Source: JAWLGW01 sp964569055
GTDB lineage: Bacteria > Planctomycetota > J058
DNA length: 10,421 nt
Assembly: GCA_964569055.1 (NCBI GenBank)
Contig: CAZMSZ010000275.1
Location: forward strand, 1-10,421
Direction: 5' to 3'
A program made the translations under genes and the position numbers. The notes under the pieces are model-generated. The model did not search any database, had not been told where the DNA came from, and saw nothing but the letters and a program-made list of their open reading frames with translations. Position 1 is the first letter of the stretch, and the number at the start of each line of letters is the position of its first letter. Of the stretch, positions 1 to 7,273 are shown piece by piece.

Positions 1-102
1 TGGGCCCCGGGCGATCCGAGGGTGAGAGAGCGCCGCTTGGACGGTGGGCCCCGGGCGATCCAAGCGTGAGAGAGGTCCGCTTGGACGATCGGGCCCGGGC
101 GA
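1..102. repeat. 44-bp tandem repeat, about 2.3 copies, with hairpin potential
   Basis: Copy 1 is 1-44, copy 2 is 45-88, and a third partial copy runs 89-102. Copies 1 and 2 agree at 39 of 44 positions by eye, and the partial copy matches 12 of 14. In copy 2, TCCAAGCG (59-66) and CGCTTGGA (78-85) are perfect reverse complements around an 11-nt loop. Copy 1 keeps six of these pairs, one of them a G-T wobble. The repeat contains nested GGGCCC and CCCGGG palindromes. There is no convincing reading frame. The array may extend to the left of the window. Its function is unknown; termination of an upstream gene or a dispersed intergenic repeat are both possible. Confidence 0.8.
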
Positions 103-132
103 AGGGTGCGGGAGGCGCCTGGGTGGGGGTGG

Positions 133-160
133 TTGCAAGGGCGCGCGCGTCCCTTAACAT
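133..160 (+). promoter_or_regulatory. Putative sigma70-type promoter of the liv operon
   Basis: TTGCAA (133-138) and TAACAT (155-160) each match 4 of 6 consensus bases and are separated by 16 bp. Transcription would start near 167, leaving a leader of about 27 nt before livK, with a Shine-Dalgarno GGAGG at 183-187. The AT content of these two hexamers stands out against the GC-rich surroundings. No operator or riboswitch is evident in the short leader. This is a prediction by eye. Confidence 0.45.
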
Positions 161-193
161 GTCGGGCCCTAGCCCTCGAACTGGAGGAAACCC

Positions 194-1360
194 ATGAAGC
201 GTCGGCACTTCCTTGCCTTGGCGGCGGTCTCGCTCGTGGCCGCGGGGTGTCCGCAGGGAGGGGGCTCGGGCGGGGGCGGGAACGTCTACACGATCGCGGT
301 GGCGGCGCCGTTCACCGGGAAGAACGCGGCGTTCGGCGAGCAGATCAAGCTCGCGACCGAGCTCAAGCTCGAGGAGGTCAACGCGGCGGGGGGGATCAAC
401 GGCAAGAAGGTCGTCGCGATCTACGAGGACGACCGCGGCGACACGAGCGAGGCGGCGAACGTCTCGCGCAAGCTCGCCTCCAACCCCGACGTGCTGCTCG
501 TGATCGGGCACTTCAACTCGACCTGCAGCATCGCCGCGAAGGAGGAGTACAACCGCAAGGGCGTGGTCCAGTTCTCGCCCGGCTCGACCAACGTCAACGT
601 CTGCAAGGGTAGCCCCTGGACGTTCCGCAACCTGTACCGCGACGACTACCAGGGCACGTTCCTGGCCCGCTACGCGGCGCAGGCGCTCGACGCCAAGAAG
701 GCGGCCGTGTTCTACGAGAACGACGACTACGGCAAGGGGCTGATGGAGGCCTTCGTCAAGGAGGCCGCCGAGCAGAAGCTCGAGGTGATCTCGCCGATCT
801 CGTTCGTGGGCGAGCGGACGCAGGACTTCAAGCCGCTGGTGGAGCAGGTCAAGGACGAGGCGCCCGACGTGATCTTCGTGTCGGGGCTCTACAACGAGGC
901 GGCGCTGATCACCAAGACGGCGCGCAAGGACCTCGGCATGGACGTGCCGGTGCTCGCGGGCGACGGGGTGATGAGTGAGGAGTTCATCCGTACGGCCGGG
1001 GACGCCGCCGAGGGGGCGCTCGTCACCACGCCGTTCCTGTTCGAGGCGGCCGTCGACAACCCCGCCGCCAAGGAGTTCTTCGAGAAGTTCCGCCAGCGGA
1101 ACCAGAAGGACCCCGACACCTGGGCCGCGCTGACCTACGACGCGGTCGGGATGGCGCTCCAGGCGATCGCCGAGGCCGGGCCCGACCGGGCGGCGATCCG
1201 CGACTGGCTGGCGGGCCGCACGAGCAAGGAGAAGGCCTACTCGGGGGTCACCGGGCTGACGTTCTTCGACGCCGAGGGCGACTGCTTCAGCAAGGGGGCG
1301 CACGTGGCCGTCGTACGGGGCGGCAAGTTCGTGGCGGCCGAGAAGCAGCTGTCCGAGTAG
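194..1360 (+). CDS. livK: Branched-chain amino acid ABC transporter, substrate-binding lipoprotein (LivK-like)
   Basis: This 388-aa protein is the extracytoplasmic ligand receptor of a HAAT-family ABC importer; it delivers ligand to the LivHM channel. It starts with basic MKRR and a hydrophobic stretch ending in VAAGC, so Cys19 is the likely lipidated residue. A glycine-rich linker follows (about 22-29), then a type I periplasmic-binding fold (Peripla_BP_6) beginning IAVAAPFTGKNAAFG. Cys111 and Cys137 sit where LivJ/LivK proteins carry their N-lobe disulfide. The ATG at 194 has GGAGG six bases upstream. It is the first gene of a five-gene operon, with 13 bp to livH. The family binds leucine, isoleucine or valine but also amides, urea or aromatic compounds, so the true ligand cannot be read from sequence. 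Confidence 0.93.
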   Translation: MKRRHFLALAAVSLVAAGCPQGGGSGGGGNVYTIAVAAPFTGKNAAFGEQIKLATELKLEEVNAAGGINGKKVVAIYEDDRGDTSEAANVSRKLASNPDVLLVIGHFNSTCSIAAKEEYNRKGVVQFSPGSTNVNVCKGSPWTFRNLYRDDYQGTFLARYAAQALDAKKAAVFYENDDYGKGLMEAFVKEAAEQKLEVISPISFVGERTQDFKPLVEQVKDEAPDVIFVSGLYNEAALITKTARKDLGMDVPVLAGDGVMSEEFIRTAGDAAEGALVTTPFLFEAAVDNPAAKEFFEKFRQRNQKDPDTWAALTYDAVGMALQAIAEAGPDRAAIRDWLAGRTSKEKAYSGVTGLTFFDAEGDCFSKGAHVAVVRGGKFVAAEKQLSE

Positions 1361-1373
1361 CGGCGCAGGCGCC

Positions 1374-2492
1374 GTGATCGAGCTCCTCGACGGCATCCTC
1401 TCCTGGGGCACGCTGTTCAACGCGATCACGCTGGGGGCGATCTACGCCCTCATCGCGGTCGGCTACACGATGGTCTACGGGATCATCCAGCTGATCAACT
1501 TCGCCCACGGCGAGGTGTTCATGCTGGGGACGTACGCCGGGCTGCTGCTGGTGGCCCAGGCGAACGTGCCGCTCGCGGGGGCGATCCTGCTCGCCATGCT
1601 GCTGTGCGGCGTGCTCGGCGCGGTGATCGACTTCACCGCCTACCTGCCGCTCCGCCGCGTGCACCCGCTCCCCGACGGGATCTCGATCGCCGGCCTGGTC
1701 GGGGTGGGGGTGCTCACGATCGCCTACTTCGAGGCGGTGAACCGCTCGCTCGACGGGCTGTCGCTGGCGCTCGCCGCGCTGGTGGGGGTGATCCCCCTGG
1801 CCCTGTTCGCGGCGGCCGTGCTGGGCCTGTTGGGGCGCCTCGGCCGGCCCAAGGCGAACGTCACCTCCGACCGCCTCTCGGCCCTGATCACCGCCATCGG
1901 GATCTCGCTCACGCTCCAGACCGTCGCCCGCCTCCTGTTCGGGGCCGACTTCGAGCACTTCCCCGACTGGACGCTGCCGATCTTCCTCGACATGACCGTG
2001 CTCGAGGCCGGCGGGGCCGCCCTCAAGGGGAAGGAGGTCGTGACCTGGGCCGCGGCGCTGGTGCTGATGGGCGGGCTCAACTACATGGTGGCCCGGACGA
2101 AGATCGGCAAGGCCATGCGCGCCTGCGCCCAGGACAAGGCGACCGCCTCGCTGATGGGCATCAACGTCAACTACGTGATCGCGATCACGTTCATGGTCGG
2201 GTCGGCGCTGGCGGCGGTGGCCGGGATCCTCTACGCGATCAAGGTCGGCGGGAACATCTACTTCCGCATGGGCTACACCCCGGGGGTGATCGCGTTCGCG
2301 GCCGCGGTCCTGGGCGGGATCGGCAGCATCCGCGGGGCGGTCGCCGGCGGGTTCCTGATCGGGATCACCCAGGCGATCGGGCAGGTCGTCAAGGCCGAGT
2401 ACGACTTCGCCTTCGCGTTCGGCCTGATGATCCTGGTCATCCTGTTCCGTCCCTGGGGCCTGTTCGGCAAGGCGCAGGCGGCGCGCGCGTGA
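1374..2492 (+). CDS. livH: Branched-chain amino acid ABC transporter permease LivH
   Basis: One of the two membrane subunits of the importer, 372 aa with a GTG start. Family hallmarks are clear: ITLGAIYALIAVGYTMVYGI and INFAHGE near the N-terminus, the cytoplasmic coupling region GKAMRACAQDKATASLMGIN that contacts the ATPases, then AAVLGGIGSIRGAVAGG and a C-terminal FRPWGLFG. E. coli LivH is about 308 aa. The excess lies between YLPLRR (residues 90-95) and RLSALITAIG (from Arg167), where the family normally has only a few residues. The insert (about 96-166) holds two hydrophobic stretches, about 103-122 and 129-154, that could be added membrane helices. No strong ribosome site precedes the GTG. 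The stop codon overlaps the livM start by four bases (GTGA). Confidence 0.93.
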   Translation: MIELLDGILSWGTLFNAITLGAIYALIAVGYTMVYGIIQLINFAHGEVFMLGTYAGLLLVAQANVPLAGAILLAMLLCGVLGAVIDFTAYLPLRRVHPLPDGISIAGLVGVGVLTIAYFEAVNRSLDGLSLALAALVGVIPLALFAAAVLGLLGRLGRPKANVTSDRLSALITAIGISLTLQTVARLLFGADFEHFPDWTLPIFLDMTVLEAGGAALKGKEVVTWAAALVLMGGLNYMVARTKIGKAMRACAQDKATASLMGINVNYVIAITFMVGSALAAVAGILYAIKVGGNIYFRMGYTPGVIAFAAAVLGGIGSIRGAVAGGFLIGITQAIGQVVKAEYDFAFAFGLMILVILFRPWGLFGKAQAARA

Positions 2493-3838
2493 CCTCGAAG
2501 CTGCGAATCCTCCCGCTCGGTGAGCTCGTTGCCCAGCGCGCCTGGGGCCAGCTCGTCACGATCGCGCTGGTGGCCCTGGCGCTGATCGGCCTCCCCCTCG
2601 CGCTCGGGTTCGACCACCGCGTGACCAACGTCGCCGTGTTCGCAGCGATCTACGCGACCATGGCGCTCGGCCTCAACGTGGTCGTGGGCCAGGTGGGCCT
2701 GCTCGACCTCGGCTACGTCACCTTCCTCGCCACCGGCGCGATCGTGACGTTCGTGGCGCTCCTCGTGGAGGTCGTCCCCGCCGACGTCGCCCCGGAGGTC
2801 GCGGCGCGGCTCGGGGTCGTGCCGGGCGACCTGATCCTCCCCGTCGGCGGGCTGGAGTCGCTCGGCGGGCCACGGCCGTTCGACTTCCCCGGGAGCTACC
2901 TGGTCATCATCCTGCTCGCGGGCGTCCTGTGCGCGCTGATCGGCGTGCTGCGCGGGATCCCCACCCTGCGGCTGACGGGCGACTACTACGCCATCGTGAC
3001 GCTGGGGATCGCCGAGATCGTGTTCTTGATCTACCTCAACACGGCGAGCCTGACCGGCGGCGCCTACGGCATGAAGCTGAGCGCCGCGACCCGCCCGGTG
3101 CTGTTCGAGCGGCTGTACTGGGACTCCGCCGCCTTCTACTACCTGGTGCTGTTCGCCCTCGGGCTGACGTTGCTGGTGCTGTTCCGCCTCGACCACTCCC
3201 GGATCGGGCGGGCCTGGGCGGCGATCCGGCTGGACGAGGTGGCGGCGCGAGCGTGCGGCGTCGACGTGGCGCGCGAGAAGATGGTCGCGTTCGCCATCAG
3301 CGGCTTCTTCGGCGGGGTCGGCGGCGCGCTGTTCGCCGTGTGGCTCGGGACGGTCGCGGTCAAGGCGCTCGACATCTGGCAGTCGGTCCTGATCCTGTGC
3401 GCCGTGGTCCTGGGCGGCATGGGCTCGCTGCGGGGCGTCCTGCTCGGCTCGGTGATCCTGTTCTCGCTGCGCGAGGTCCTGCGCGAGGACGTGACCCTCG
3501 GCAGCGCGCTCGGGTTCGCGCTCCTGGTCGCGGCCGCCTGCGCCTGGGCCCTCGCGCCCGCGCGCTTCGGGCCCAAGCTCAAGGCCGCCGTGGCCGGCGC
3601 CCTCGCCGCCGCGGGCGTGCTCCTCCTGTGGCTCGGCCCCGCGCGCCCGCGGTTCGGGATCCCGCCGGAGGCGAGCTTCCTGGTCTACGGGCTGCTCCTG
3701 GTCGTGGTGATGCGCTTCCGGCCCCAGGGGCTCCTGCCCCGCGGCGCTGGGGAGTCGACGCCGGTCACGGCGGGCGAGGAGGCCGAGCTGCGCGCGGCGG
3801 CCCCGCGGCTGTTCGCGCTGGGAGAGCCGCGTGAGTAG
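2489..3838 (+). CDS. livM: Branched-chain amino acid ABC transporter permease LivM
   Basis: The second membrane subunit, 449 aa. The frame is open well upstream inside livH, but the GTG at 2489, overlapping the livH stop as GTGA, gives the family-like N-terminus and is chosen. Hallmarks are ALGLNVVVGQVGLLDLGY, PTLRLTGDYYAIVTLGIAEIV, TGGAYG, the coupling loop GRAWAAIRLDEVAARACGVD, VVLGGMGSLRG and terminal RFRPQGLLP. Two regions look expanded relative to E. coli LivM as I recall it: a polar, proline- and glycine-rich loop at about 93-135, and about 60 residues at 335-394 with two hydrophobic segments (about 338-356 and 364-383) just before the last membrane helix. The C-terminus is a polar tail. 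It overlaps livG by eight bases. Confidence 0.92.
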   Translation: MTSKLRILPLGELVAQRAWGQLVTIALVALALIGLPLALGFDHRVTNVAVFAAIYATMALGLNVVVGQVGLLDLGYVTFLATGAIVTFVALLVEVVPADVAPEVAARLGVVPGDLILPVGGLESLGGPRPFDFPGSYLVIILLAGVLCALIGVLRGIPTLRLTGDYYAIVTLGIAEIVFLIYLNTASLTGGAYGMKLSAATRPVLFERLYWDSAAFYYLVLFALGLTLLVLFRLDHSRIGRAWAAIRLDEVAARACGVDVAREKMVAFAISGFFGGVGGALFAVWLGTVAVKALDIWQSVLILCAVVLGGMGSLRGVLLGSVILFSLREVLREDVTLGSALGFALLVAAACAWALAPARFGPKLKAAVAGALAAAGVLLLWLGPARPRFGIPPEASFLVYGLLLVVVMRFRPQGLLPRGAGESTPVTAGEEAELRAAAPRLFALGEPRE

Positions 3839-4679
3839 CGGCGAGGTGCTCCTCGAGGTGCGCGGCCTGTGCCGCTCGTTCGGCGGGGTGCGGGCCGCCC
3901 ACGACATCTCGCTCGAGGTGCGGCGCGGCCGGATCACGAGCCTGATCGGCCCCAACGGCGCCGGCAAGACCACGGTGTTCAACGCGATCACCGGGGTGTT
4001 CCCGCCCAGCTCGGGCGAGCTCGCCGTCCACCACCCCGAGCTGGGGCGGCGCTCGCTCGCCGGCCTGCGCCCCGACCAGATCTGCGCGCTGGGCCTGGCG
4101 CGGACCTTCCAGAACATCCGGCTGTTCCCCGACCTGCCCGTGATCGACAACGTCAAGGTGGGCCTGCACCCGCGCACACGCAGCGGGGTGTTCGCCTCGA
4201 TCCTCCGCCTCCCCGCCATGCTCATGGAGGCCGACGAGATCCACGCCGCCGCGCTGCGCTACCTCGACTTCGTGGGGCTCGGCGCGCGCGCCCACGAGCT
4301 GGCCACCAACCTGGCCTACGGCGAGCAGCGGCTGCTCGAGATCGCCCGCGCCCTCGCCACCCACCCGCAGCTGGTGCTGCTCGACGAGCCGGCGGCCGGC
4401 ATGAACCCCGCCGAGACCGGCGCGCTGATGGACCTGATCCGCAAGATCTGCCGCTGCGGCGGGACGGTGCTCCTGATCGAGCACGACATGAAGCTGGTCA
4501 TGAGCATCTCGGACTACGTGTACGTCATGGACCACGGCGAGCTGATCAGCCAGGGCCCGCCGGCGGCCGTCCAGGCGGACCCCAAGGTGATCGAGGCCTA
4601 CCTCGGTGTGCAGGAGGACGCGCCGGCCCCCGGCGCGGAGGGCGAGGCGGCGAGCCCGAGCGAGGAGGCGTCCTCGTGA
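3831..4679 (+). CDS. livG: Branched-chain amino acid ABC transporter ATP-binding protein LivG
   Basis: A cytoplasmic ATPase of the importer, 282 aa, paired with LivF beneath the LivHM channel. Visible motifs are Walker A GPNGAGKTT (residues 40-48, Lys46), the Q-loop in LARTFQNIRLF, signature LAYGEQ (161-166, the form usual for LivG), Walker B LVLLDEP (181-187, Glu186) and the switch His218 in LLIEHDMKLVM. The C-terminal QADPKVIEAYLG is typical of the family. About 20 further residues form an acidic, Ala/Pro/Ser/Glu-rich tail that E. coli LivG (about 255 aa) lacks. The GTG start at 3831 has GGAGAG at 3821-3826 and overlaps the livM stop. All catalytic residues are present. Confidence 0.95.
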   Translation: MSSGEVLLEVRGLCRSFGGVRAAHDISLEVRRGRITSLIGPNGAGKTTVFNAITGVFPPSSGELAVHHPELGRRSLAGLRPDQICALGLARTFQNIRLFPDLPVIDNVKVGLHPRTRSGVFASILRLPAMLMEADEIHAAALRYLDFVGLGARAHELATNLAYGEQRLLEIARALATHPQLVLLDEPAAGMNPAETGALMDLIRKICRCGGTVLLIEHDMKLVMSISDYVYVMDHGELISQGPPAAVQADPKVIEAYLGVQEDAPAPGAEGEAASPSEEASS

Positions 4680-5395
4680 GCGAGGTCTTGCTGGCGCTCG
4701 AGGAGGTCCGCGCGGGCTACGGCCCGCTCGAGGTGCTCAAGGGGGTCTCGCTCGAGGTCCGCCGCGGCGAGATCGTCACCCTGATCGGCGCGAACGGCGC
4801 CGGCAAGACGACCACCCTCAACACGATCTCCGGCCTGATCCGCACGCGCGCCGGCAGCATCCGCCTGGACGGTGAGGAGATCTCGACCCTGCAGCCGAGC
4901 GAGATCGTGGCGCGCGGCGTGGCGCAGTCGCCCGAGGGGCGGCGGCTGTTCTCGGAGATGACGGTGCTCGAGAACCTCGAGCTGGGCGCCTACCTGCGCC
5001 GGGACGCCGCCGCGGTGGCCGCGGACATCGAGGAGATGTACGCCATGTTCCCGCGGCTGGCCGAGCGGCGCGAGCAGCGCGCGGGGAGCCTCTCGGGCGG
5101 CGAGCAGCAGATGGTCGCGATCGCGCGGGCGCTGATGGCGCGCCCGCGCCTGCTGCTGCTCGACGAGCCGTCCCTCGGCCTGGCGCCGCTGATCTGCCAG
5201 CAGATCTTCCGCACCGTGCGCGAGCTCAACGCGCGCGAAGGGACGACCGTGTTCATCGTCGAGCAGAACGCCCACGCGGCGCTCGAGCTGGCCCACCGCG
5301 CCTACGTCATGGAGACGGGCTCGGTCACCATGTCGGGCGACGCCAAGGAGCTGCGCGACGACCCGCGGGTCAAGGCGGCCTACCTGGGCGAGTAG
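4676..5395 (+). CDS. livF: Branched-chain amino acid ABC transporter ATP-binding protein LivF
   Basis: The second ATPase subunit, 239 aa, the usual length for LivF. Motifs in order are Walker A GANGAGKTT (38-46, Lys44), Q-loop in GVAQSPEGRRLFSEMTV, signature LSGGEQ (139-144), Walker B LLLLDEP (159-165, Asp163, Glu164) and FIVEQNAHAAL, where Gln takes the switch-His position as in other LivF proteins. It ends KAAYLGE, as expected. The GTG at 4676 overlaps the livG stop (GTGA) and has AGGAGG at 4663-4668, seven bases upstream. The open frame extends further upstream but does not resemble the family there. It is the last gene of the operon; a hairpin begins four bases after its stop. Confidence 0.95.
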   Translation: MSEVLLALEEVRAGYGPLEVLKGVSLEVRRGEIVTLIGANGAGKTTTLNTISGLIRTRAGSIRLDGEEISTLQPSEIVARGVAQSPEGRRLFSEMTVLENLELGAYLRRDAAAVAADIEEMYAMFPRLAERREQRAGSLSGGEQQMVAIARALMARPRLLLLDEPSLGLAPLICQQIFRTVRELNAREGTTVFIVEQNAHAALELAHRAYVMETGSVTMSGDAKELRDDPRVKAAYLGE

Positions 5396-5398
5396 CGC

Positions 5399-5438
5399 TG
5401 AGCGCCGCGTAAGCGGGGCTCGCCGCGCCAGTTGGCGC
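5399..5438 (+). terminator. Two tandem GC-rich hairpins after livF, possible operon end
   Basis: GAGCGCCGC (5400-5408) pairs with GCGGGGCTC (5413-5421) around a GTAA loop, a GNRA-type tetraloop, giving eight Watson-Crick pairs and one G-G mismatch. A second hairpin, GCGCC-AGTT-GGCGC, occupies 5425-5438 in the sequence GCGCCAGTTGGCGC. The first begins four bases after the livF stop. Neither is followed by a T-tract, so this is not a classical intrinsic terminator. It could protect the 3' end of the mRNA, pause polymerase or act with Rho. Confidence 0.5.
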
Positions 5439-5492
5439 TCGAACCCGGGGTCCGCGCCGCCCCCGTGCGCCGCGCGAGCAGCAGGTTCCCGG

Positions 5493-5520
5493 TTGACCTC
5501 GCCGGCGCGATCCCAAGAAT
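5493..5520 (+). promoter_or_regulatory. Putative promoter of the HEAT/VWA gene
   Basis: TTGACC (5493-5498, 5 of 6 to consensus) and AAGAAT (5515-5520, 4 of 6) are separated by 16 bp. Transcription would begin near 5527, followed by AGGAGGT at 5537-5543 and ATG at 5549. The position supports the ATG at 5549 rather than earlier in-frame codons such as TTG at 5432. The rest of 5439-5548 shows no gene. Confidence 0.5.
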
Positions 5521-5548
5521 GGGGCTCGCCTCGGTCAGGAGGTCCTCC

Positions 5549-7183
5549 ATGTTCGCGCTCCGCGTCACCCTGCCGCTCGCCGCCGCCCTGTTCGCCGCGT
5601 GCCCCACCTTCGCCGCGCCCGAGGGCCCACCCTTCTACGACAGGCAGCGCAGCCTCGAGAAGCAGCGCGAGGCCGCCAAGGCGGCCGTAGACGAGGCGCG
5701 CAGCGCCGGGCCCGAGGTGGCGCGCTACTTCGCCGACCCCAGCGTGCAGGTGCGCGACGAGGTGTTCGAGGCGCTCGTGGCGCGCGGAAGCGAGGAGCTG
5801 CTCGGTGAGCTCGAGCGCCTGCTCGAGCACAAGGACCCGTTCGTGGCGGCGACGGTGGCCGAGCTGTACGGCCAGTGTCGCTACGCGCCCGGGCGCGAGG
5901 CGCTGGAGCGACGCGGGCTGCGGGCGCGCGACGAGCAGGTCGTGCTCGAGAGCATTTGGGCGCTCGAGGCGATCGCCGACCCCGCCGCGGCGCCCGCCCT
6001 GGAGAAGGCGTTCGAGCGGAGGAGGTCTCCGTTCCGCGTGCGCGGCGACGCCCTGATCGCGCTGGCGGCGCTCGATCCCGAGCGCGCCCGGCCGCACGTC
6101 CAGGAGGCGCTCGAGGACGACCCGCCGCTGCAGGTCGCGGGCCTCGAGGCGCTCCGCCGGATCGATGGCCGGGCCGCGGCGGCCGCGGCGGTCGACGTGG
6201 TGGCCGCGCCGCCCATGAAGGAGAAGCTGCGCGGGTGGGAGGCGCGGGTGCTGTTCGCGGCGCTCGACGCGCTGGCTGGTTGGCGCGAGCGCGCCGCGGA
6301 CCGCGACCTCGCCGTCCGCGGGGTCGACGCGTTGATCGCGCGCCTCGAGCGCGCCGAGGGCCTGTCGCGCTACCGCGTGGCGCTCGCGCTGGCCGACCTC
6401 ACGGGCGAGCCGCTCGGCGACGACGTCGAGATCTGGCGCGGCTGGTGGAAGCCGCGCCGCGAGCGGTTCACGCCGCCCGAGCCCGCCGCGGCCGCGCCGC
6501 CCGAGCGCGCCAAGGGCAAGGGGAAGCGCAAGGACGAGGGGGACGCGGCCGAGGGGGAGGGGCGCAAGGGCCCGCTCACCGGCGACGGGGCGCGCACCCG
6601 GGTCCGGTTCCACGGGATCCCGATCCGCTCCAACCGGCTGCTGTTCGCGCAGGACATCTCGGGCGGGATGCGCAATCCGCTCGAGCGCGACGAGGCCGAC
6701 TCGCCCTCCAAGCTCGAGTTCAGCAACCGCGAGCTGAAGCGGGTCCTCGGCGCGCTCGGCGACGACGTCCACGCCAACGTGGCGTTCTTCGCCACCAAGT
6801 ACGAGCTGACCGCCGACCGCTTGCTCCCGGTCGCCAAGGTCCGCGCGCAGCTGATCGAGTTCGTGGGGCAGAAGGCGGTGATCCCCGACGGCACCGGCAT
6901 GAGCCGCTCCAACCTCTACGACACCCTGGCGGTGGCGCTCGCGGACCCCGAGATCGACACCATCTTCTTCCTGTCGGAGGGCGGCCCCACGGAGGGGCGC
7001 TACCTGGAGACGGAGCGGTTCATGCGCCACCTGCGGCTCGTCAACCGCTACAGCCGGGTGCAGGTCCACTGCCTGCAGGTGACCACCAGCAAGCCCGGGG
7101 AGCGGTTCTTGCGCCGGCTGGCGGCCGAGACCGGCGGCGAGTTCTACGACCTCGACGCGATCAAGCGGGCCCACGGCTTGTGA
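5549..7183 (+). CDS. Exported HEAT-repeat and VWA-domain protein, function unknown
   Basis: A 544-aa protein. The N-terminus MFALRVTLPLAAALFAACPTFA is a signal peptide, with cleavage most likely after Ala22, so it acts outside the cytoplasm. Residues about 58-290 are Ala/Leu/Glu/Arg-rich helices resembling HEAT repeats, ending in a tryptophan cluster (Trp296, Trp299, Trp300). A low-complexity charged linker spans about 308-350. The C-terminal part, about 358-540, resembles a von Willebrand A domain: LLFAQDISGGM (Asp369, Ser371), a conserved-position Thr449 in PDGTGMSRSNLYDTLAVAL, and IFFLSEGGPTEG. The metal site is degenerate: Gly373 replaces the second Ser of DxSxS, and Glu477 replaces the usual Asp. 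HEAT and VWA modules normally bind proteins. It has its own promoter and AGGAGG six bases upstream of ATG. A role in envelope protein scaffolding is a guess. Confidence 0.75.
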   Translation: MFALRVTLPLAAALFAACPTFAAPEGPPFYDRQRSLEKQREAAKAAVDEARSAGPEVARYFADPSVQVRDEVFEALVARGSEELLGELERLLEHKDPFVAATVAELYGQCRYAPGREALERRGLRARDEQVVLESIWALEAIADPAAAPALEKAFERRRSPFRVRGDALIALAALDPERARPHVQEALEDDPPLQVAGLEALRRIDGRAAAAAAVDVVAAPPMKEKLRGWEARVLFAALDALAGWRERAADRDLAVRGVDALIARLERAEGLSRYRVALALADLTGEPLGDDVEIWRGWWKPRRERFTPPEPAAAAPPERAKGKGKRKDEGDAAEGEGRKGPLTGDGARTRVRFHGIPIRSNRLLFAQDISGGMRNPLERDEADSPSKLEFSNRELKRVLGALGDDVHANVAFFATKYELTADRLLPVAKVRAQLIEFVGQKAVIPDGTGMSRSNLYDTLAVALADPEIDTIFFLSEGGPTEGRYLETERFMRHLRLVNRYSRVQVHCLQVTTSKPGERFLRRLAAETGGEFYDLDAIKRAHGL

Positions 7184-7213
7184 GAGCGCAGCGAGCGGTC
7201 ATCATGGGCAGGG

Positions 7214-7269
7214 CAGGCCCCCCGGGCGCCGGTTAGGCGCTCGCCTGGGCGCAGCGCGTCCGGGGCCTG
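7214..7269. repeat. Inverted repeat between the HEAT/VWA gene and topA
   Basis: CAGGCCCC (7214-7221) and GGGGCCTG (7262-7269) are perfect 8-bp reverse complements. Inside them GCGCC-GGTTA-GGCGC (7226-7240) can form a smaller hairpin. There is no T-tract. The right arm ends four bases before the proposed topA -35 box, so it may be a terminator for the upstream gene or part of a topA control region. Chance is plausible in DNA this GC-rich. Confidence 0.3.
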
Positions 7270-7273
7270 GCGG

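Noticed and set aside
1604..2488. Upstream extension of the livM frame inside livH
   Set aside because: The extension translates to Arg/Gly/Asp-rich noise. Recognisable LivM sequence begins only after the GTG at 2489, which overlaps the livH stop in the usual operon manner.
2273..4225. A 650-codon open frame on the minus strand across livM and livG
   Set aside because: Its translation is low-complexity Arg/Ala/Gly/Gln/His-rich text typical of the antisense of GC-rich genes, and it lies opposite two unmistakable Liv genes. Similar long minus-strand frames at 4598-7174 and 7202-9460 were rejected for the same reason.
4311..4328. Non-canonical ABC signature LAYGEQ in LivG as a possible defect
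   Set aside because: LivG proteins normally have LAYG or LPYG in place of LSGG; E. coli LivG has LAYGDQ. It is a family trait, not a lesion.
5255..5275. Missing switch histidine in LivF
   Set aside because: The sequence IVEQNAH with Gln at this position is normal for LivF.
194..5395. A novel multi-gene system in the first half of the window
   Set aside because: All five genes are clear, intact members of one well-known transporter operon in a standard order. Only the insertions within LivH and LivM are unusual.
5549..5605. Lipoprotein signal (LFAAC, Cys18) in the HEAT/VWA protein
   Set aside because: Phe is unusual at the -3 position of a lipobox, and a good signal peptidase I site (T-F-A before Ala23) follows closely. 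Lipidation cannot be excluded, but I do not call it.
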